Numbered from the stretch's first letter, positions 43,072 to 53,438 are shown. The stretch: 64,000 nt of DNA from Spirochaetaceae bacterium (GCA_007693325.1 REDW01000068.1:56697-120696), one strand, 5' to 3'. Translations and numbers: made by a program. The notes: a model not told the origin generated them from the sequence alone.

Positions 43072-44506
43072 TCACAACAACTCCGCTCTCGAGGTGCGCC
43101 AGTTCTGCGCAACAAACCAGCTCGACCTGGGCGCAACCTGGTTGGCGGCGTGTTCGGGCGGCTGTGACAGCACTGCGCTTGCGTATCTGCTGCACGAGTT
43201 ACTGTGCGAACACCGTGGAACGCTGCATCTCGCTTATCTGGATCACGCGCTGCGCGGTGCTGCTGAGGCAGAAGCCGAGCGTAGCGCCGTAGAGAAGATA
43301 TCGCTATCGCTGGGTGTCAGTTTGCACGTAGAGCAACTGCAGCCCGGCCAGTTGAGAATCGATGCGGCTCGTCGTGGCATCGGGCTTGAAGCGGCTGCGC
43401 GAGATGTACGCTACCGATTTCTGCACCGCACTGCGCTCAGGTCAGGCGCGCGCTACCTGGCAACCGGGCATCACGCAGACGACCAGGCTGAGACGGTGCT
43501 GATGCGCCTGATGCGCGGTTCAGGCCCCCGCGGGCTCGCTGGAATACCTGCGCTGCGCCCGGTCTGCGACGACAGCGGCGCGCTGTGCTATACCGTTGTA
43601 CGCCCGGTTGTGAATCTGCCGTGCGCGGCGTTGCGCCGCTTCTGCATCGACCGCGGCGTTGAATGGGTCGAAGATCGCACCAACGATGCCGCCGATTACC
43701 AACGAAACGTGGTACGCCACTCGATCATGCCAACGCTCTACGCGTTTGACCGTGAGGTAAGCGAACGCATCAGCAGATCGGCGGTTAAGATTGGTGAGAG
43801 CCAGCAGGCGCTGGAAGCCCTGGCACATCGGCTGGTAGTGTGGCACCTCGACAACGGTGAGTTATCAACCGCCGCTGCCGGTTTTTTCGCTCAACCGGCA
43901 GCGCTGCGCCGGGTGGCGCTGTATCAGGCTCTGGAGCTGATGCGTACACGTGGAATCTGCCGCGAGACACCGTCGGTACCTGCGCGTTTCTTTGAACCGC
44001 TTGCCGCCGCTGAATTGCCGCTGCATCCCGCCGATGCCGCGGCGATGGCGCTGCGGGGACACGGCGTGCAGGTGTGGTTGGACGACAATCGGGTGTGCGT
44101 TGCGGCTGATGTTGTCCGTTACAGCAAAAAGGGATATCTTGTATCATGCGCTGTTCAAGCTGCAGGCGGGGTGACGTCTTCGGTTGTGGTAGAGTGCGGT
44201 TCGAGCTCGGTTATTCTGCGCACCTCGGACCTGCTGCCGCCGGTCCTTGTCCGATCGCGTCGTCCCGGCGATGCAATTGAGCTGCAGGTGGGGCACAAAT
44301 CACTCAAGAAGGTATTCAATGAGTATGAGTTGCGGCAGGATTGCCGCTCCGCGGTGGCTGTTGTTGAGGATGCCGCTGGAGTGGTGGCGGTGCTTGTGCC
44401 CGACCGAAAGACAGCCAGTCTATTGCGTATCGGGATCCAACCTCTGGATCGACCTACCGCAGCGGTCACCCGCGTAGAATGGAGAGGGGACAGATTCTTT
44501 GAGTAA
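43037..44506 (+). CDS. tilS: tRNA(Ile)-lysidine synthase
   Basis: This 489-residue protein has the PP-loop motif AACSGGCDSTALAYLLHELL near residue 35. TGHHADDQAETVLMRLMRGS follows, and then the TilS substrate-binding and C-terminal domains (RSRRPGDAIELQVGHKSLKK). It converts the wobble cytidine of the AUA-reading tRNA-Ile to lysidine. GTG at 43037 overlaps pth by 35 bases, with GGAAGAGG upstream. It is followed by ftsH with an eight-base overlap, an arrangement found in many bacteria. Confidence 0.93.
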   Translation: MSSTNAEQIPANHNNSALEVRQFCATNQLDLGATWLAACSGGCDSTALAYLLHELLCEHRGTLHLAYLDHALRGAAEAEAERSAVEKISLSLGVSLHVEQLQPGQLRIDAARRGIGLEAAARDVRYRFLHRTALRSGARYLATGHHADDQAETVLMRLMRGSGPRGLAGIPALRPVCDDSGALCYTVVRPVVNLPCAALRRFCIDRGVEWVEDRTNDAADYQRNVVRHSIMPTLYAFDREVSERISRSAVKIGESQQALEALAHRLVVWHLDNGELSTAAAGFFAQPAALRRVALYQALELMRTRGICRETPSVPARFFEPLAAAELPLHPADAAAMALRGHGVQVWLDDNRVCVAADVVRYSKKGYLVSCAVQAAGGVTSSVVVECGSSSVILRTSDLLPPVLVRSRRPGDAIELQVGHKSLKKVFNEYELRQDCRSAVAVVEDAAGVVAVLVPDRKTASLLRIGIQPLDRPTAAVTRVEWRGDRFFE

Positions 44507-46460
44507 TTCGCATAGCAATAACGGAGACGGCAACAAGAACAGGAGAAACGAGCCGCAGCGGTCGAGGTGGCGTAACAATCGTTTCGCCGTGCTGTTTCTC
44601 TTTCTCATTCTCGGCATCTTCATGCTGCTGCTGTTCACCGACACGCGATCAGAGGGACAAGAGATCCCGTACTCCCAGTTTCTCGGCTACCTCAGCGCAG
44701 GCGAGATCGAGACGGTCAAGATCCTCGACCAGTACGAAATTCAGGGCACGCTAACCCGGCGAAGCGGCGAATCGCAGCAATTCACTACCAACATTCCCTA
44801 CTTTGACGCGGAGCTTATGCTGCAGTTGCGTGAGCAAGGGGTGCGCTTCTCCGGCTCACCGCGTCCGGTCTCGCCGTTGCGTGTAGTGCTGGAGTTCTTA
44901 CCCTGGTTGATTATTTTCCTGTTCGTCTGGTTCATGTTTCGTCAGATGCAGGGCAGTGGGAACAAGGCGTTCTCGTTCGGCAAGAGTAGAGCCAAAAAAT
45001 TCAACGACGAAGGCAAGAAGACCAATTTTGCCGATGTCGCCGGACAAAAAGAGGCCAAGTACGAGCTGCAGGAGGTGGTTGAGTTTCTCAAGAACCCGGC
45101 CAAGTTTGCCAAGATCGGTGCCAAGATTCCCAAGGGAGTTCTGCTGGTCGGGATGCCGGGTACCGGCAAAACACTGTTAGCCAAGGCGTGCGCCGGCGAG
45201 GCTGACGTGAACTTCTTTCATATGTCCGGCTCGGACTTCGTTGAGATGTTTGTCGGGGTGGGGGCCAGTCGTGTGCGTGACCTGTTTGAGCAGGGCAGAC
45301 GCAGCGCGCCGTGTATCATATTTATCGATGAACTGGACGCGGTCGGACGCACGCGTGGCGCCGGTTACGGTGGTGGACACGATGAACGCGAGCAGACGCT
45401 CAACCAGATGCTGGTGGAAATGGACGGATTTGATACAAAAGACGGGGTTATCATGCTGGCTGCCACCAACCGTCCGGACGTGCTGGATCCCGCGCTGTTG
45501 CGGCCGGGACGCTTTGACCGGCAGGTTGTGGTTGACATGCCAGACCTCGAAGAGCGAGAAGCGATCCTGAAAATACACATTCAGAAGATTCCGATATCCA
45601 GCTCGGTAGACGTTAATCGCATTGCCCGGGCTACGCCGGGCAGTTCAGGCGCCGACCTTGCAAACCTGGTGAACGAAGCGGCGCTGTATGCGGCTCGCAA
45701 GAACAGGGATCTCGTGGAGATGGAAGATTTCGAAGAGGCGCGCGACAAGGCGCTGATGGGCGTGGCGCGCAAGTCCAAGATCCTTTCGCTCGAAGAAAAG
45801 CGCAAGACCGCATTTCACGAGAGCGGTCACGCTCTGATGCACTACTACTGTCGTTTTGCTGATCCGCTGCACAAGGTGACGGTGGTCCCGCGCGGACGCG
45901 CACTGGGGGTTGCAATGTCGCTGCCGGAGAAGGATAGCTACAGTCGTGGCAAAGGATGGCTGCTGGATCGTGTCAAGATCGCCTACGGGGGCTATGTTGC
46001 CGAAGAGATGTTCTACGACGAAACCACCACAGGAACTCAGAACGACTTGAAGCAGGCCACTGAGCTGGCGCGGCGCATGGTAACCGACTGGGGCATGAGC
46101 CAGATCGGGCCTATCGCGTTTGGACAGGAAGACCAACCGATCTTTCTTGGTAAGGAGATCGCTCGGCACAAGGACTACTCCGAACACACGGCGCAGGCTA
46201 TCGACCAGGAAGTCGGCAGAATACTGACCAGCTGCCTCGAGGAGACCCGCGAGATCCTGCAGCACCAGCGCGAGAAGCTCATATCTCTGGCCGAGGCGCT
46301 GGTGGAGCGTGAAACACTGTCCGATCTTGATGTGCGTGAACTGCTCGGTTTTCCAAGCACGGGGAGAAACACCGATAAGCCAACCGATCAACAAAGTGTC
46401 ACCGAAACGGGTGAGTCTGCGGTACAATCGGTTGAGCGTCACGGTCAGGAAGGCGGATAG
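44499..46460 (+). CDS. ftsH: ATP-dependent zinc metalloprotease FtsH
   Basis: This 653-residue protein has two membrane segments (about residues 28-48 and 130-150) flanking a periplasmic region. An AAA domain follows, with Walker [13 protein letters not shown], Walker [12 protein letters not shown] and the second region of homology [18 protein letters not shown]. The zinc-protease motif HESGHAL (HExxH) lies near residue 447. It degrades membrane and regulatory proteins. The start is TTG at 44499 with GGAGAGGGG upstream. The C-terminal tail is Thr/Gln/Glu-rich. It overlaps tilS and is followed two bases later by an exported protein gene. Confidence 0.95.
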   Translation: MSNSHSNNGDGNKNRRNEPQRSRWRNNRFAVLFLFLILGIFMLLLFTDTRSEGQEIPYSQFLGYLSAGEIETVKILDQYEIQGTLTRRSGESQQFTTNIPYFDAELMLQLREQGVRFSGSPRPVSPLRVVLEFLPWLIIFLFVWFMFRQMQGSGNKAFSFGKSRAKKFNDEGKKTNFADVAGQKEAKYELQEVVEFLKNPAKFAKIGAKIPKGVLLVGMPGTGKTLLAKACAGEADVNFFHMSGSDFVEMFVGVGASRVRDLFEQGRRSAPCIIFIDELDAVGRTRGAGYGGGHDEREQTLNQMLVEMDGFDTKDGVIMLAATNRPDVLDPALLRPGRFDRQVVVDMPDLEEREAILKIHIQKIPISSSVDVNRIARATPGSSGADLANLVNEAALYAARKNRDLVEMEDFEEARDKALMGVARKSKILSLEEKRKTAFHESGHALMHYYCRFADPLHKVTVVPRGRALGVAMSLPEKDSYSRGKGWLLDRVKIAYGGYVAEEMFYDETTTGTQNDLKQATELARRMVTDWGMSQIGPIAFGQEDQPIFLGKEIARHKDYSEHTAQAIDQEVGRILTSCLEETREILQHQREKLISLAEALVERETLSDLDVRELLGFPSTGRNTDKPTDQQSVTETGESAVQSVERHGQEGG

Positions 46461-46462
46461 CC

Positions 46463-48199
46463 ATGACACTGCGGAATACGCGATCAGCCTCGCTGCTTAT
46501 GGTAGTGCTGTGCCTTGCAGCTCTGCCCGCCTGGGCGCAGCAGAGCTCTGACCGGCAGATTGCTGCGGTCTATGCCGATGAAGCACTGCAGCTCTACCGG
46601 GACGCAGAGCACGAGGCTGCGCGAACGGTAGCCAGGCGAGGGCTCGAGTTTGCCGCAGACAATTCGGACCTGCATGCGCTCATCGGGCTGACGCTCAGGC
46701 CGCTGGCCGAGCGCACGCACGAAGCGCTGGATGCGTTTGAACACGCTTTTCGGCACAAACGGTTCAGCCGCATTGAAGAAGCTGACGCAGCCGCTGAGTA
46801 CGCCGGGTTGTTGAACCGCATTACGCAACACGCGCGGGCACTTTCTCTGATCGAGGCATTGGACATCGATACCATGTTGCACCCGGACCTTCTGTATCAG
46901 GAGGCTCGGGCGCTGTTGGGTCTTGGGCGGATACAAGCCGCCGAGGAGCGCGCGTCTACCGGGATTCGCATCTACCTGCATGACCCACGCTTCTTTCGGC
47001 TGATGCTCGAGAGACAAACGGTAGCCGGATATCGCGATTGGCTCGCGGTCAGACGCTACCAGCAGCAGAGCTCTGATTTCCTGCAGCTGCTGTTGACCTA
47101 CGCCGAGCGCGCGCCGGCTACGCCGCAACGGCGCGAGGTTGTAGAACAGTACTTTGCCGCGGGCGGCCGTGATCCGCTTGCCTCGCTGCTGTTGCTGTAC
47201 GACGGAGAACAGCAGCAGCGCGAACTAGAACGATTTCTGGAGCTCGGTGGCGATCGAGAACACGACCTGCTGCAACGTGCATTCGCGGCCCTTGAGCCGC
47301 AGCTGCAGCAGACGCTGGTTGAGCGGATGGCGGATTTTGACGGGGAGCTGATCGTTGACCGTGACCGTAACGCAGTTGCCGAACAGCGGCTTGAGTTTCA
47401 ACGCGGGGCGCTGGTGCGCTGGCAGATTGACGCTGCGCAGGATGGTGTAGTCGAATACGATATAGAGTTTGATGGCGCTGTTCCGCGGCGGGTTGAGCAT
47501 CGCGGTGCAGACGGGTTTTGCAGCCTGGAGTACGGTTACTATCCCGAGGTGCGGTCGATTCGCTTTGAAGATCAGGGCAACCGCTGGTCGGTCTATTACC
47601 CGATTGGCGATCGTCTGGAGATACTTCTGCTCGATCCCGACAGCTATGCGCCGACCGATGGCAGTGAGCAGGAACAGATACCGATGGCGCTGCGGCCGCT
47701 ATCGCTGTATCCCGAGGGTCTGATCATTGATCGTGATGCCGTGCAACGTAATGCTGCCTACGTTGAAGTCTATGACGAAGACGCCGATCAACCGTACCGG
47801 GTAGTTGAACTGCTGGATGGGGTGGCGCTACGTTCGGTGACCGATCACAGCCGAGATGGAGCAGTGGATCACGTAGTGGTCTATTCAGACGGCAAGCCGA
47901 TCGAAGGCATGCGTGATCTGCTCGGTAGCGGACGCTTTGATGTCCTGGAATACTACCGTGACGGCCGTCTGCAGCGGCTGGCGGTCAAGAGCGAGCCGGG
48001 TGCGGTGGCACAGTTCTATCAGGAGTTTAACGAAATTGAGGTATTGACCTGGGATTTTGATCGCGACGGAAACCCCGACGTAGAGGAGCGCTACTTCCAG
48101 GATGAGCTGATCCTGCGCCGCTACGCTTCCGGCGGAGATGGTGTGTTTGACTTGCCGATAGACTTTCTGAGTGACATATTGGACACAAGGGATGACTAG
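46463..48199 (+). CDS. Exported protein of unknown function with helical repeats
   Basis: The 578-residue product has a clear signal peptide (hydrophobic core to about residue 22, then AWA-QQ). The first half is helical with TPR-like spacing (YADEALQLYRDAEHEAARTV and LGRIQAAEERA). The second half is rich in beta-type segments and Asp-rich turns such as DFDRDGNPDVEERY, which fits a calcium-binding DxDxDG loop, and DHSRDGAVDHVVV. I do not recognise the family. It starts two bases after ftsH and abuts the HtrA-like lipoprotein gene, so a shared role in envelope quality control is possible. Confidence 0.65.
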   Translation: MTLRNTRSASLLMVVLCLAALPAWAQQSSDRQIAAVYADEALQLYRDAEHEAARTVARRGLEFAADNSDLHALIGLTLRPLAERTHEALDAFEHAFRHKRFSRIEEADAAAEYAGLLNRITQHARALSLIEALDIDTMLHPDLLYQEARALLGLGRIQAAEERASTGIRIYLHDPRFFRLMLERQTVAGYRDWLAVRRYQQQSSDFLQLLLTYAERAPATPQRREVVEQYFAAGGRDPLASLLLLYDGEQQQRELERFLELGGDREHDLLQRAFAALEPQLQQTLVERMADFDGELIVDRDRNAVAEQRLEFQRGALVRWQIDAAQDGVVEYDIEFDGAVPRRVEHRGADGFCSLEYGYYPEVRSIRFEDQGNRWSVYYPIGDRLEILLLDPDSYAPTDGSEQEQIPMALRPLSLYPEGLIIDRDAVQRNAAYVEVYDEDADQPYRVVELLDGVALRSVTDHSRDGAVDHVVVYSDGKPIEGMRDLLGSGRFDVLEYYRDGRLQRLAVKSEPGAVAQFYQEFNEIEVLTWDFDRDGNPDVEERYFQDELILRRYASGGDGVFDLPIDFLSDILDTRDD

Positions 48200-49987
48200 A
48201 TGCAGCGCTTGATCCGCCTTACATTAGTGTGCTCAGTAGTTATCGTTGCTTCGGGGTGCGCCGGAGTTCAATCGCGTATCGTAGAGCCGGAGCAGCGCAA
48301 GCAGCTCATTGAGCGCGATATCGGCGAGAAGATCGACTCCGAGCAGCCCGAACAGGCGATCCAACGCATTGGTGCTCTGCGACGCGAATCTCTGTTCGAC
48401 GACGCACTGCTCGATCAATGGCACCAGCAGGCTGTCGAGAGATTGGCCGAGTTGCTGCGCTCGGCCGTAGAGGAAGACGACTACCGCGTTGCCGTGGGGC
48501 GCTACCGTTCGCTTGAAACCCTCAAGCGCACCGATCTGGTGCCCGAGTATTCGCTGCCGTCGCTTCTGCTGGATTTTGCGCAGCATCAGCTGGAGCAGGG
48601 CAACGATATTGCCGCACTGCACACACTGTTGCGTTTGCCGGATCTGGCTGTACTTGATGATGAGGGTTTGCAGGAATTCTCGGATGTTGCGTTGCGCAAC
48701 AACAATCGCTACGTGCTCGAGCAGCTGGTGGCTCTGTACCGGGACCGCGAGATCGACGCTGCCCAGGAGTACGTTGACTTCATTGACGCAACGCCGAGCG
48801 CCTCTGATCTTATCGACGGTACGGCAACCGTGTGGGTCAACAAGGGGGTGCGCCTGGAACGCGGGGTAGGCGTGCCCGACCGTGTCATCGGCAGCGGGTT
48901 CTTCATAGATAAGCGCGGCTATCTGATTACCAATTACCACGTGATCCAAAGTGAAGTGGATCCCACCTACCGTGGCTATTCGCGTCTCTACGTGCGTCTA
49001 CCCGCGGCGCAGGATCGTCGTATCCCGGCGCGAGTGATTGGCTACGACAGGATCTTCGATATCGCCCTGCTGAAAGTCGAGATTGACCCGGAGTACATTT
49101 TTTCGTTCACCGAGATCCGTAGCCTGGAACCGGGAGCGCAGATATTTGCCATCGGGTCTCCGGGAGGCCTGGAGAACAGCATAACCTCGGGAATCATTTC
49201 GGCGACCGGACGGCGTTTTCTGCAACTGGGGGACGCGATGCAGGTGGATGTACCGCTTAACCCCGGCAATTCGGGCGGACCGGTTGTCAACAGCAAAGGC
49301 GACCTGGTCGGTGTGGTATTCGCGGGGATTCCACAGTTTCAAGGCGTGAATTTCGCCATCCCTTCCTACTGGATAAACCAGTTTCTTCCGCGACTGTACG
49401 AGGCCGGAGAGGTCACGCATCCGTGGCTCGGCGTTGCTGTGCACGAGAACAGCAACCGCCGCCTGGAGATCGTGTATGTCGCACCAAACAGCGCGGCGGA
49501 CATTGCCGGTCTACAGGCCGGCGACGTCCTGACAGACATCGGCGGGTGGAAGCCGACGCGGATCGGCGATGCGCAGACCGTGCTGCTCGACATGGCGCCC
49601 GGGGAACTGGTCTCTGTGCAATGGGAGCGCGACGGTACGGAAATGGACGCTATTCTCGCTCTGAGCGAGCGGCCGTACAGCCCGGTTGAAGATCTGCTGG
49701 AGCGCGTCAGCGCTGAAGATCTCTTCCCGCCGTTGTTCGGCATGGATACCGACAACATCAGCACCAACCGTTGGCAGCAGAACTACGTTGTCACGCGGGT
49801 GTACCCCGGTTCGATTGCCGACGAGACCGGTTTGTCCGAGCGTGACCCGTTTTCATTGCAGAACTGGCGCGTGGATCTGGAGCGCCGTATCGCTGTACTG
49901 CAGATCATTATCCGGCAGCGTAAAGCCGGGTTTCTCGAAAGCGGACTGCAGCTGGCGAGCTACCTTGAATTGGATAATTTTCTCTAA
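48200..49987 (+). CDS. HtrA/DegP-like serine protease, lipoprotein
   Basis: This 595-residue protein has a lipobox (VASGC, Cys20) and a long helical domain (about residues 25-205) that ordinary HtrA proteins lack. A trypsin-like domain follows, with His in YLITNYHVIQ, Asp in RIFDIALLKVE and Ser in PLNPGNSGGPVV. A PDZ domain lies at about 405-480, with a further C-terminal region. The triad is complete, so it should be an active periplasmic protease or chaperone. It starts at the base after the stop of the preceding exported protein. The N-terminal helical domain may be a substrate or partner-binding module. Confidence 0.87.
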   Translation: MQRLIRLTLVCSVVIVASGCAGVQSRIVEPEQRKQLIERDIGEKIDSEQPEQAIQRIGALRRESLFDDALLDQWHQQAVERLAELLRSAVEEDDYRVAVGRYRSLETLKRTDLVPEYSLPSLLLDFAQHQLEQGNDIAALHTLLRLPDLAVLDDEGLQEFSDVALRNNNRYVLEQLVALYRDREIDAAQEYVDFIDATPSASDLIDGTATVWVNKGVRLERGVGVPDRVIGSGFFIDKRGYLITNYHVIQSEVDPTYRGYSRLYVRLPAAQDRRIPARVIGYDRIFDIALLKVEIDPEYIFSFTEIRSLEPGAQIFAIGSPGGLENSITSGIISATGRRFLQLGDAMQVDVPLNPGNSGGPVVNSKGDLVGVVFAGIPQFQGVNFAIPSYWINQFLPRLYEAGEVTHPWLGVAVHENSNRRLEIVYVAPNSAADIAGLQAGDVLTDIGGWKPTRIGDAQTVLLDMAPGELVSVQWERDGTEMDAILALSERPYSPVEDLLERVSAEDLFPPLFGMDTDNISTNRWQQNYVVTRVYPGSIADETGLSERDPFSLQNWRVDLERRIAVLQIIIRQRKAGFLESGLQLASYLELDNFL

Positions 49988-49999
49988 TTACGGCTAAAT

Positions 50000-50027
50000 A
50001 ACCATACCAAACATCGCCAATATGTAG
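50000..50027 (-). other. Second copy of a repeated word found near 30220
   Basis: On the minus strand CTACATATTGG is followed by a few bases and then TTGGTATGGTT. The same two 11-base words overlap at 30220-30237. Here they lie in the gap between the HtrA-like gene and the chemotaxis operon. Function unknown. Confidence 0.3.
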
Positions 50028-50056
50028 TATACTCTGCGGTGCATGAGGTGCACGAT

Positions 50057-50413
50057 ATGTCTGAGAAGAATACTCTGAGAGTGGTTTCGCTCGAAAAGCG
50101 CGCTACTATCGAGCGCTCCCAGCATCTGCGGGATACGCTGCTGGAGGCGCTGCAGCAGAGCAGCCGAGTTCTCTTGAATCTGTCACACGTTGAAACGGTT
50201 GACCTCACGGCAATCCATATCATTTATGCGGCTGCCCATGAAGCCAGGATCGGTGGCAGCAAGCTTGACTTTACCGGAGAGGTGTCGGAGCCTATGCGCA
50301 AGGCCTTCGAGGACGGCGGGTTCTGCAAGCACGCTCCGCACGACGGCCGCGAACTGGCGGCGTCGCTGTTGGACTTTGATCGCAGTGCAGGCAAGGAGTC
50401 GCGGCATGGATAA
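50057..50413 (+). CDS. STAS-domain protein of the chemotaxis operon
   Basis: This 118-residue protein has the STAS fold pattern, with LLNLSHVETVDLTAIHIIYA in the place where anti-sigma-factor antagonists carry the phosphorylatable Ser/Thr. Here the candidate residue is the Thr of DLTAI. ATG at 50057 with GAGGTG is preferred to the GTG at 50039. It overlaps cheA by eight bases, so it is co-translated with the kinase. STAS proteins in chemotaxis operons may act as phospho-acceptors or scaffolds. The specific role is not known. Confidence 0.75.
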   Translation: MSEKNTLRVVSLEKRATIERSQHLRDTLLEALQQSSRVLLNLSHVETVDLTAIHIIYAAAHEARIGGSKLDFTGEVSEPMRKAFEDGGFCKHAPHDGRELAASLLDFDRSAGKESRHG

Positions 50414-52529
50414 GTTCAAAGAGAACTTCCGCGAAGAAGCCTACGATCTGCTGAATAGTCTTGAGCACTCCCTGCTGGAGTTGGAGAGTGACCCGGCCAA
50501 CCAGGAGGAGATCTCGGCAGTCTTTCGCTGCATGCACACGATCAAGGGTTCGGCTGCAATGTTCGGCTTTCAGGCTATCTCGGATTTTGCTCACGAAATT
50601 GAAACGGTACTCGAGCTGGTGCGCGACGGCAGTCTACAGATGGACGAGCATCTTATCAGTATCACGCTTGCGGTCCGCGATCACATTCGCAGTCTGCTGG
50701 ACGCCGAAGACGATCTGCCCGAAGAGCACGATTCACTCTCGCGTCAGATTGTTGAGAACCTGCAGCGCTACGTCAGCGAGCGCCGGCAACCGGCGCTAAG
50801 TCACGGTATTGTGCCGGTAGCCGAGCCTGATGAGGATCAGTCCGCGTTTCTATCCGGCGCTGGACAGGAAGAACTCGATCATTTTGTGACCTATCGGGTT
50901 CGGTTTGCGCCAAAAGCCGACATCTACCTCAACGGAACCAACCCGTTATTGCTGCTGGCCGAGCTGCGCGACATGGGAGAATCAACCGTAGTACCCAATC
51001 CTGCAGCTATTCCGCGCTTGAGCGAGCTGAACCCGCACGAGTGTCTTGTCTCCTGGGACGTGATTCTGACAACCAGACAGACGTTGAACAGCGTTCGAGA
51101 CGTCTTCATCTTTGTCGAAGACGCGGCAACGGTACGTATCGACCCGATCGACGATCTGTCTGCGCTCGAGGATGAGCCGCATCGGCGGCTGGGCCAGATC
51201 CTGGCCGATCGCGGAGTGGTTGACCTGGAGGTAGTCGAGCAGGCCGCCGGTGCGCAGAAGCGACTCGGGCAGATGCTGGTCGAGCAGGGAGTGGACGAGC
51301 AGGATGTAGAATCTGCACTGGCCGAACAGGAGCACGTCAAACGCTCGCGCGCGCGGATTCAGAACGAGCTGGCAACCTCGAGTATTCGCGTCGGATCGGA
51401 GAAGCTGGACTTGATGGTTGACCTGGTGGGGGAAATTGTCACGCTGCAGGCCCGCTTGACCCAGACTGCCAAGCAGATCGACAATGCTCTGCTGAGCTCA
51501 CTGGCAGAAACCTTCGAGCGGCTTACCGATGAGCTGCGCGACAGCACCATGAGCATTCGCATGTTGCCGATCGGCTCAACCTTCTCCAAGTTTCGCCGTC
51601 TTGTGCGAGATCTTTCACAGGAGCTCGGCAAGAAGGTCGAAATGGAAACTCTCGGCGGCGAGACGGAGCTGGATAAGACTGTCATTGACCGGCTCAATGA
51701 TCCGTTGGTGCACTTGATACGTAACTGCGTCGACCACGGAATCGAACGCCCCGAGGTGCGGGGCGCCAACGGCAAGCCTGAACAGGGCTCGATACGATTG
51801 ACCGCGGAGCATTCGGGTGCCAGCGTGATTATAACCATTCAAGACGACGGCTCCGGTCTCGATCGCCGGCGGATCCTCGAGAAGGCCCGTGATCGTGGCG
51901 TGGTTGCTGCTGGTGCTGAACTATCCGAGAGCGAGATTATGCAGCTGATCTTCTCACCCGGATTCTCAACCGCCCAGGGGGTGACCCAGGTTTCCGGCCG
52001 CGGCGTTGGACTCGACGTGGTGAAGAAAGAAATCGAAGCGCTGGGCGGCACTGTGACCGTCTCTTCCCAAACCGGACAGGGAACGAGGATGGCACTCACG
52101 ATTCCGCTTACCCTGGCGATCATCGACGGCCTGCTGGTGGAGATTGACGACAGCTCATTTGTATTCCCGTTGCAGGCGGTTCAGGAGTGTATTGAACTCA
52201 CCAGCGAGATGAGAGCCGAGCACAACGGCCAGCAGATGATCAATAATCGAGGTCAGACGCTTCCCTACGTGCGGCTGCGTAAAGTCTTCTCAATTGAGGG
52301 AGAGCTTCCCGAGATCGAGCAGGTGGTAGTGGTTAATACTGCCGAAGGTGCAATTGGTTTTCTGGTGGATAACGTGGTAGGTGATCTGCAAACCGTGATC
52401 AAGAGTATGGGGCGGGTCTACCATGACCTGGAGGGAATCTCGGGAGCTACGATTCTTGGCGATGGTTCGGTTGCGCTGATTCTGGACGTTGGGCGGCTAA
52501 TCGGATTGGTCGGCGCCTCGCATGCGTGA
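50406..52529 (+). CDS. cheA: Chemotaxis histidine kinase CheA
   Basis: This 707-residue kinase has an N-terminal HPt domain with the phospho-accepting His44 (CMHTIKGSAAMFGF) and a P2-like region (about 155-255). An unusual segment with two tandem LGQ-I/M-L-x-E/D-x-G-V repeats lies at about 260-310. Dimerisation, HATPase (RNCVDHGIERPEVRGANGKP, then DDGSGLD and GRGVGLDVVKKEI) and CheW-like domains follow. It phosphorylates CheY and CheB. ATG at 50406 with AAGGAG is the start. The repeat segment is reminiscent of the N-terminal domain of type II secretion ATPases. Confidence 0.93.
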   Translation: MDKFKENFREEAYDLLNSLEHSLLELESDPANQEEISAVFRCMHTIKGSAAMFGFQAISDFAHEIETVLELVRDGSLQMDEHLISITLAVRDHIRSLLDAEDDLPEEHDSLSRQIVENLQRYVSERRQPALSHGIVPVAEPDEDQSAFLSGAGQEELDHFVTYRVRFAPKADIYLNGTNPLLLLAELRDMGESTVVPNPAAIPRLSELNPHECLVSWDVILTTRQTLNSVRDVFIFVEDAATVRIDPIDDLSALEDEPHRRLGQILADRGVVDLEVVEQAAGAQKRLGQMLVEQGVDEQDVESALAEQEHVKRSRARIQNELATSSIRVGSEKLDLMVDLVGEIVTLQARLTQTAKQIDNALLSSLAETFERLTDELRDSTMSIRMLPIGSTFSKFRRLVRDLSQELGKKVEMETLGGETELDKTVIDRLNDPLVHLIRNCVDHGIERPEVRGANGKPEQGSIRLTAEHSGASVIITIQDDGSGLDRRRILEKARDRGVVAAGAELSESEIMQLIFSPGFSTAQGVTQVSGRGVGLDVVKKEIEALGGTVTVSSQTGQGTRMALTIPLTLAIIDGLLVEIDDSSFVFPLQAVQECIELTSEMRAEHNGQQMINNRGQTLPYVRLRKVFSIEGELPEIEQVVVVNTAEGAIGFLVDNVVGDLQTVIKSMGRVYHDLEGISGATILGDGSVALILDVGRLIGLVGASHA

Positions 52530-52541
52530 AGAGGTGCGGGT

Positions 52542-53423
52542 GTGAGTCAGGACGGCGGTGGTAAGGCGGTTGCCGCGAGTTCAGGTGGGATGGCATCTCT
52601 GTCAGACGCGCAGTTCAAGCGACTGAGCTCCTTCATTGAGTCGACTCTTGGTATCAGGATGCCGCCGGCCAAACGTATCATGCTCGAGTCTCGTCTGTAC
52701 AAGCGAATTCGGGCGCTGCGTCACTCGGGATTCCAGGAATACCTCGACTTTGTGTTCAGCGAAGAACAGGTCAACGCCGAGATGCTGCACATGATCGACG
52801 CGGTTACCACAAACAAGACGGATTTCTTTCGCGAGTCGGATCATTTTGACTTCCTGGCGCAGCGGCTTCTGCCCGAGCGTTACAGAGAGGGATGGGGCGT
52901 GCGCGATCCGTTTCGGGTCTGGTCTGCTGCAGCGTCTACCGGCGAGGAGCCTTACACTCTGGCTATGGTGTTGCAGGAGTTTGCAGCCAGTCACCGCGAT
53001 TTTTCGTATCGAATTCTGGGAACCGATGTTTCCACCCAGGTGCTTGAACGCGGTCGCAAGGCGGTGTACACCGAGGACCGTATTGCGCCGGTTCCGGAAT
53101 CAATGAAGCGCAAGTATCTGATGCGCAGTAAAGACCGCGAGAGCCGCCTGGTGCGCGTCAAACCGCTGCTGCGCCACAACGTAGTGTTCCACCGTTTGAA
53201 TCTGATGCAGGCAGATCTGGGGGTTCGTGAGCAGTTCGAAGTGATCTTCTGCCGCAATGTGATCATCTATTTTGAACGTGACACGCAGACCGCGCTGCTT
53301 CGCAAACTCTACCAGTACTTGAGACCAGGTGGATACCTCTTCCTGGGACATTCGGAAACGTTGGCCGGCATGGAACTGCCGGTATTCTCGGTAGCCCCTA
53401 CGGTCTACCGCAAGCCGGACTAG
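52542..53423 (+). CDS. cheR: Chemotaxis methyltransferase CheR
   Basis: This 293-residue protein has a CheR N-terminal helical domain (LSSFIESTLGIRMPPAKRIM and TTNKTDFFRESDHFDFL). A SAM-binding domain follows, with RVWSAAASTGEEPYTLAMVL and EVIFCRNVIIYFE. It methylates glutamates of chemoreceptors. GTG at 52542 is used, with AGAGGTG upstream, 12 bases after cheA. The first 20 residues are Gly/Ser/Ala-rich and poorly conserved. No chemoreceptor or CheW gene is in the window. Confidence 0.94.
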   Translation: MSQDGGGKAVAASSGGMASLSDAQFKRLSSFIESTLGIRMPPAKRIMLESRLYKRIRALRHSGFQEYLDFVFSEEQVNAEMLHMIDAVTTNKTDFFRESDHFDFLAQRLLPERYREGWGVRDPFRVWSAAASTGEEPYTLAMVLQEFAASHRDFSYRILGTDVSTQVLERGRKAVYTEDRIAPVPESMKRKYLMRSKDRESRLVRVKPLLRHNVVFHRLNLMQADLGVREQFEVIFCRNVIIYFERDTQTALLRKLYQYLRPGGYLFLGHSETLAGMELPVFSVAPTVYRKPD

Positions 53424-53438
53424 CGGCGAGAGGACCCC

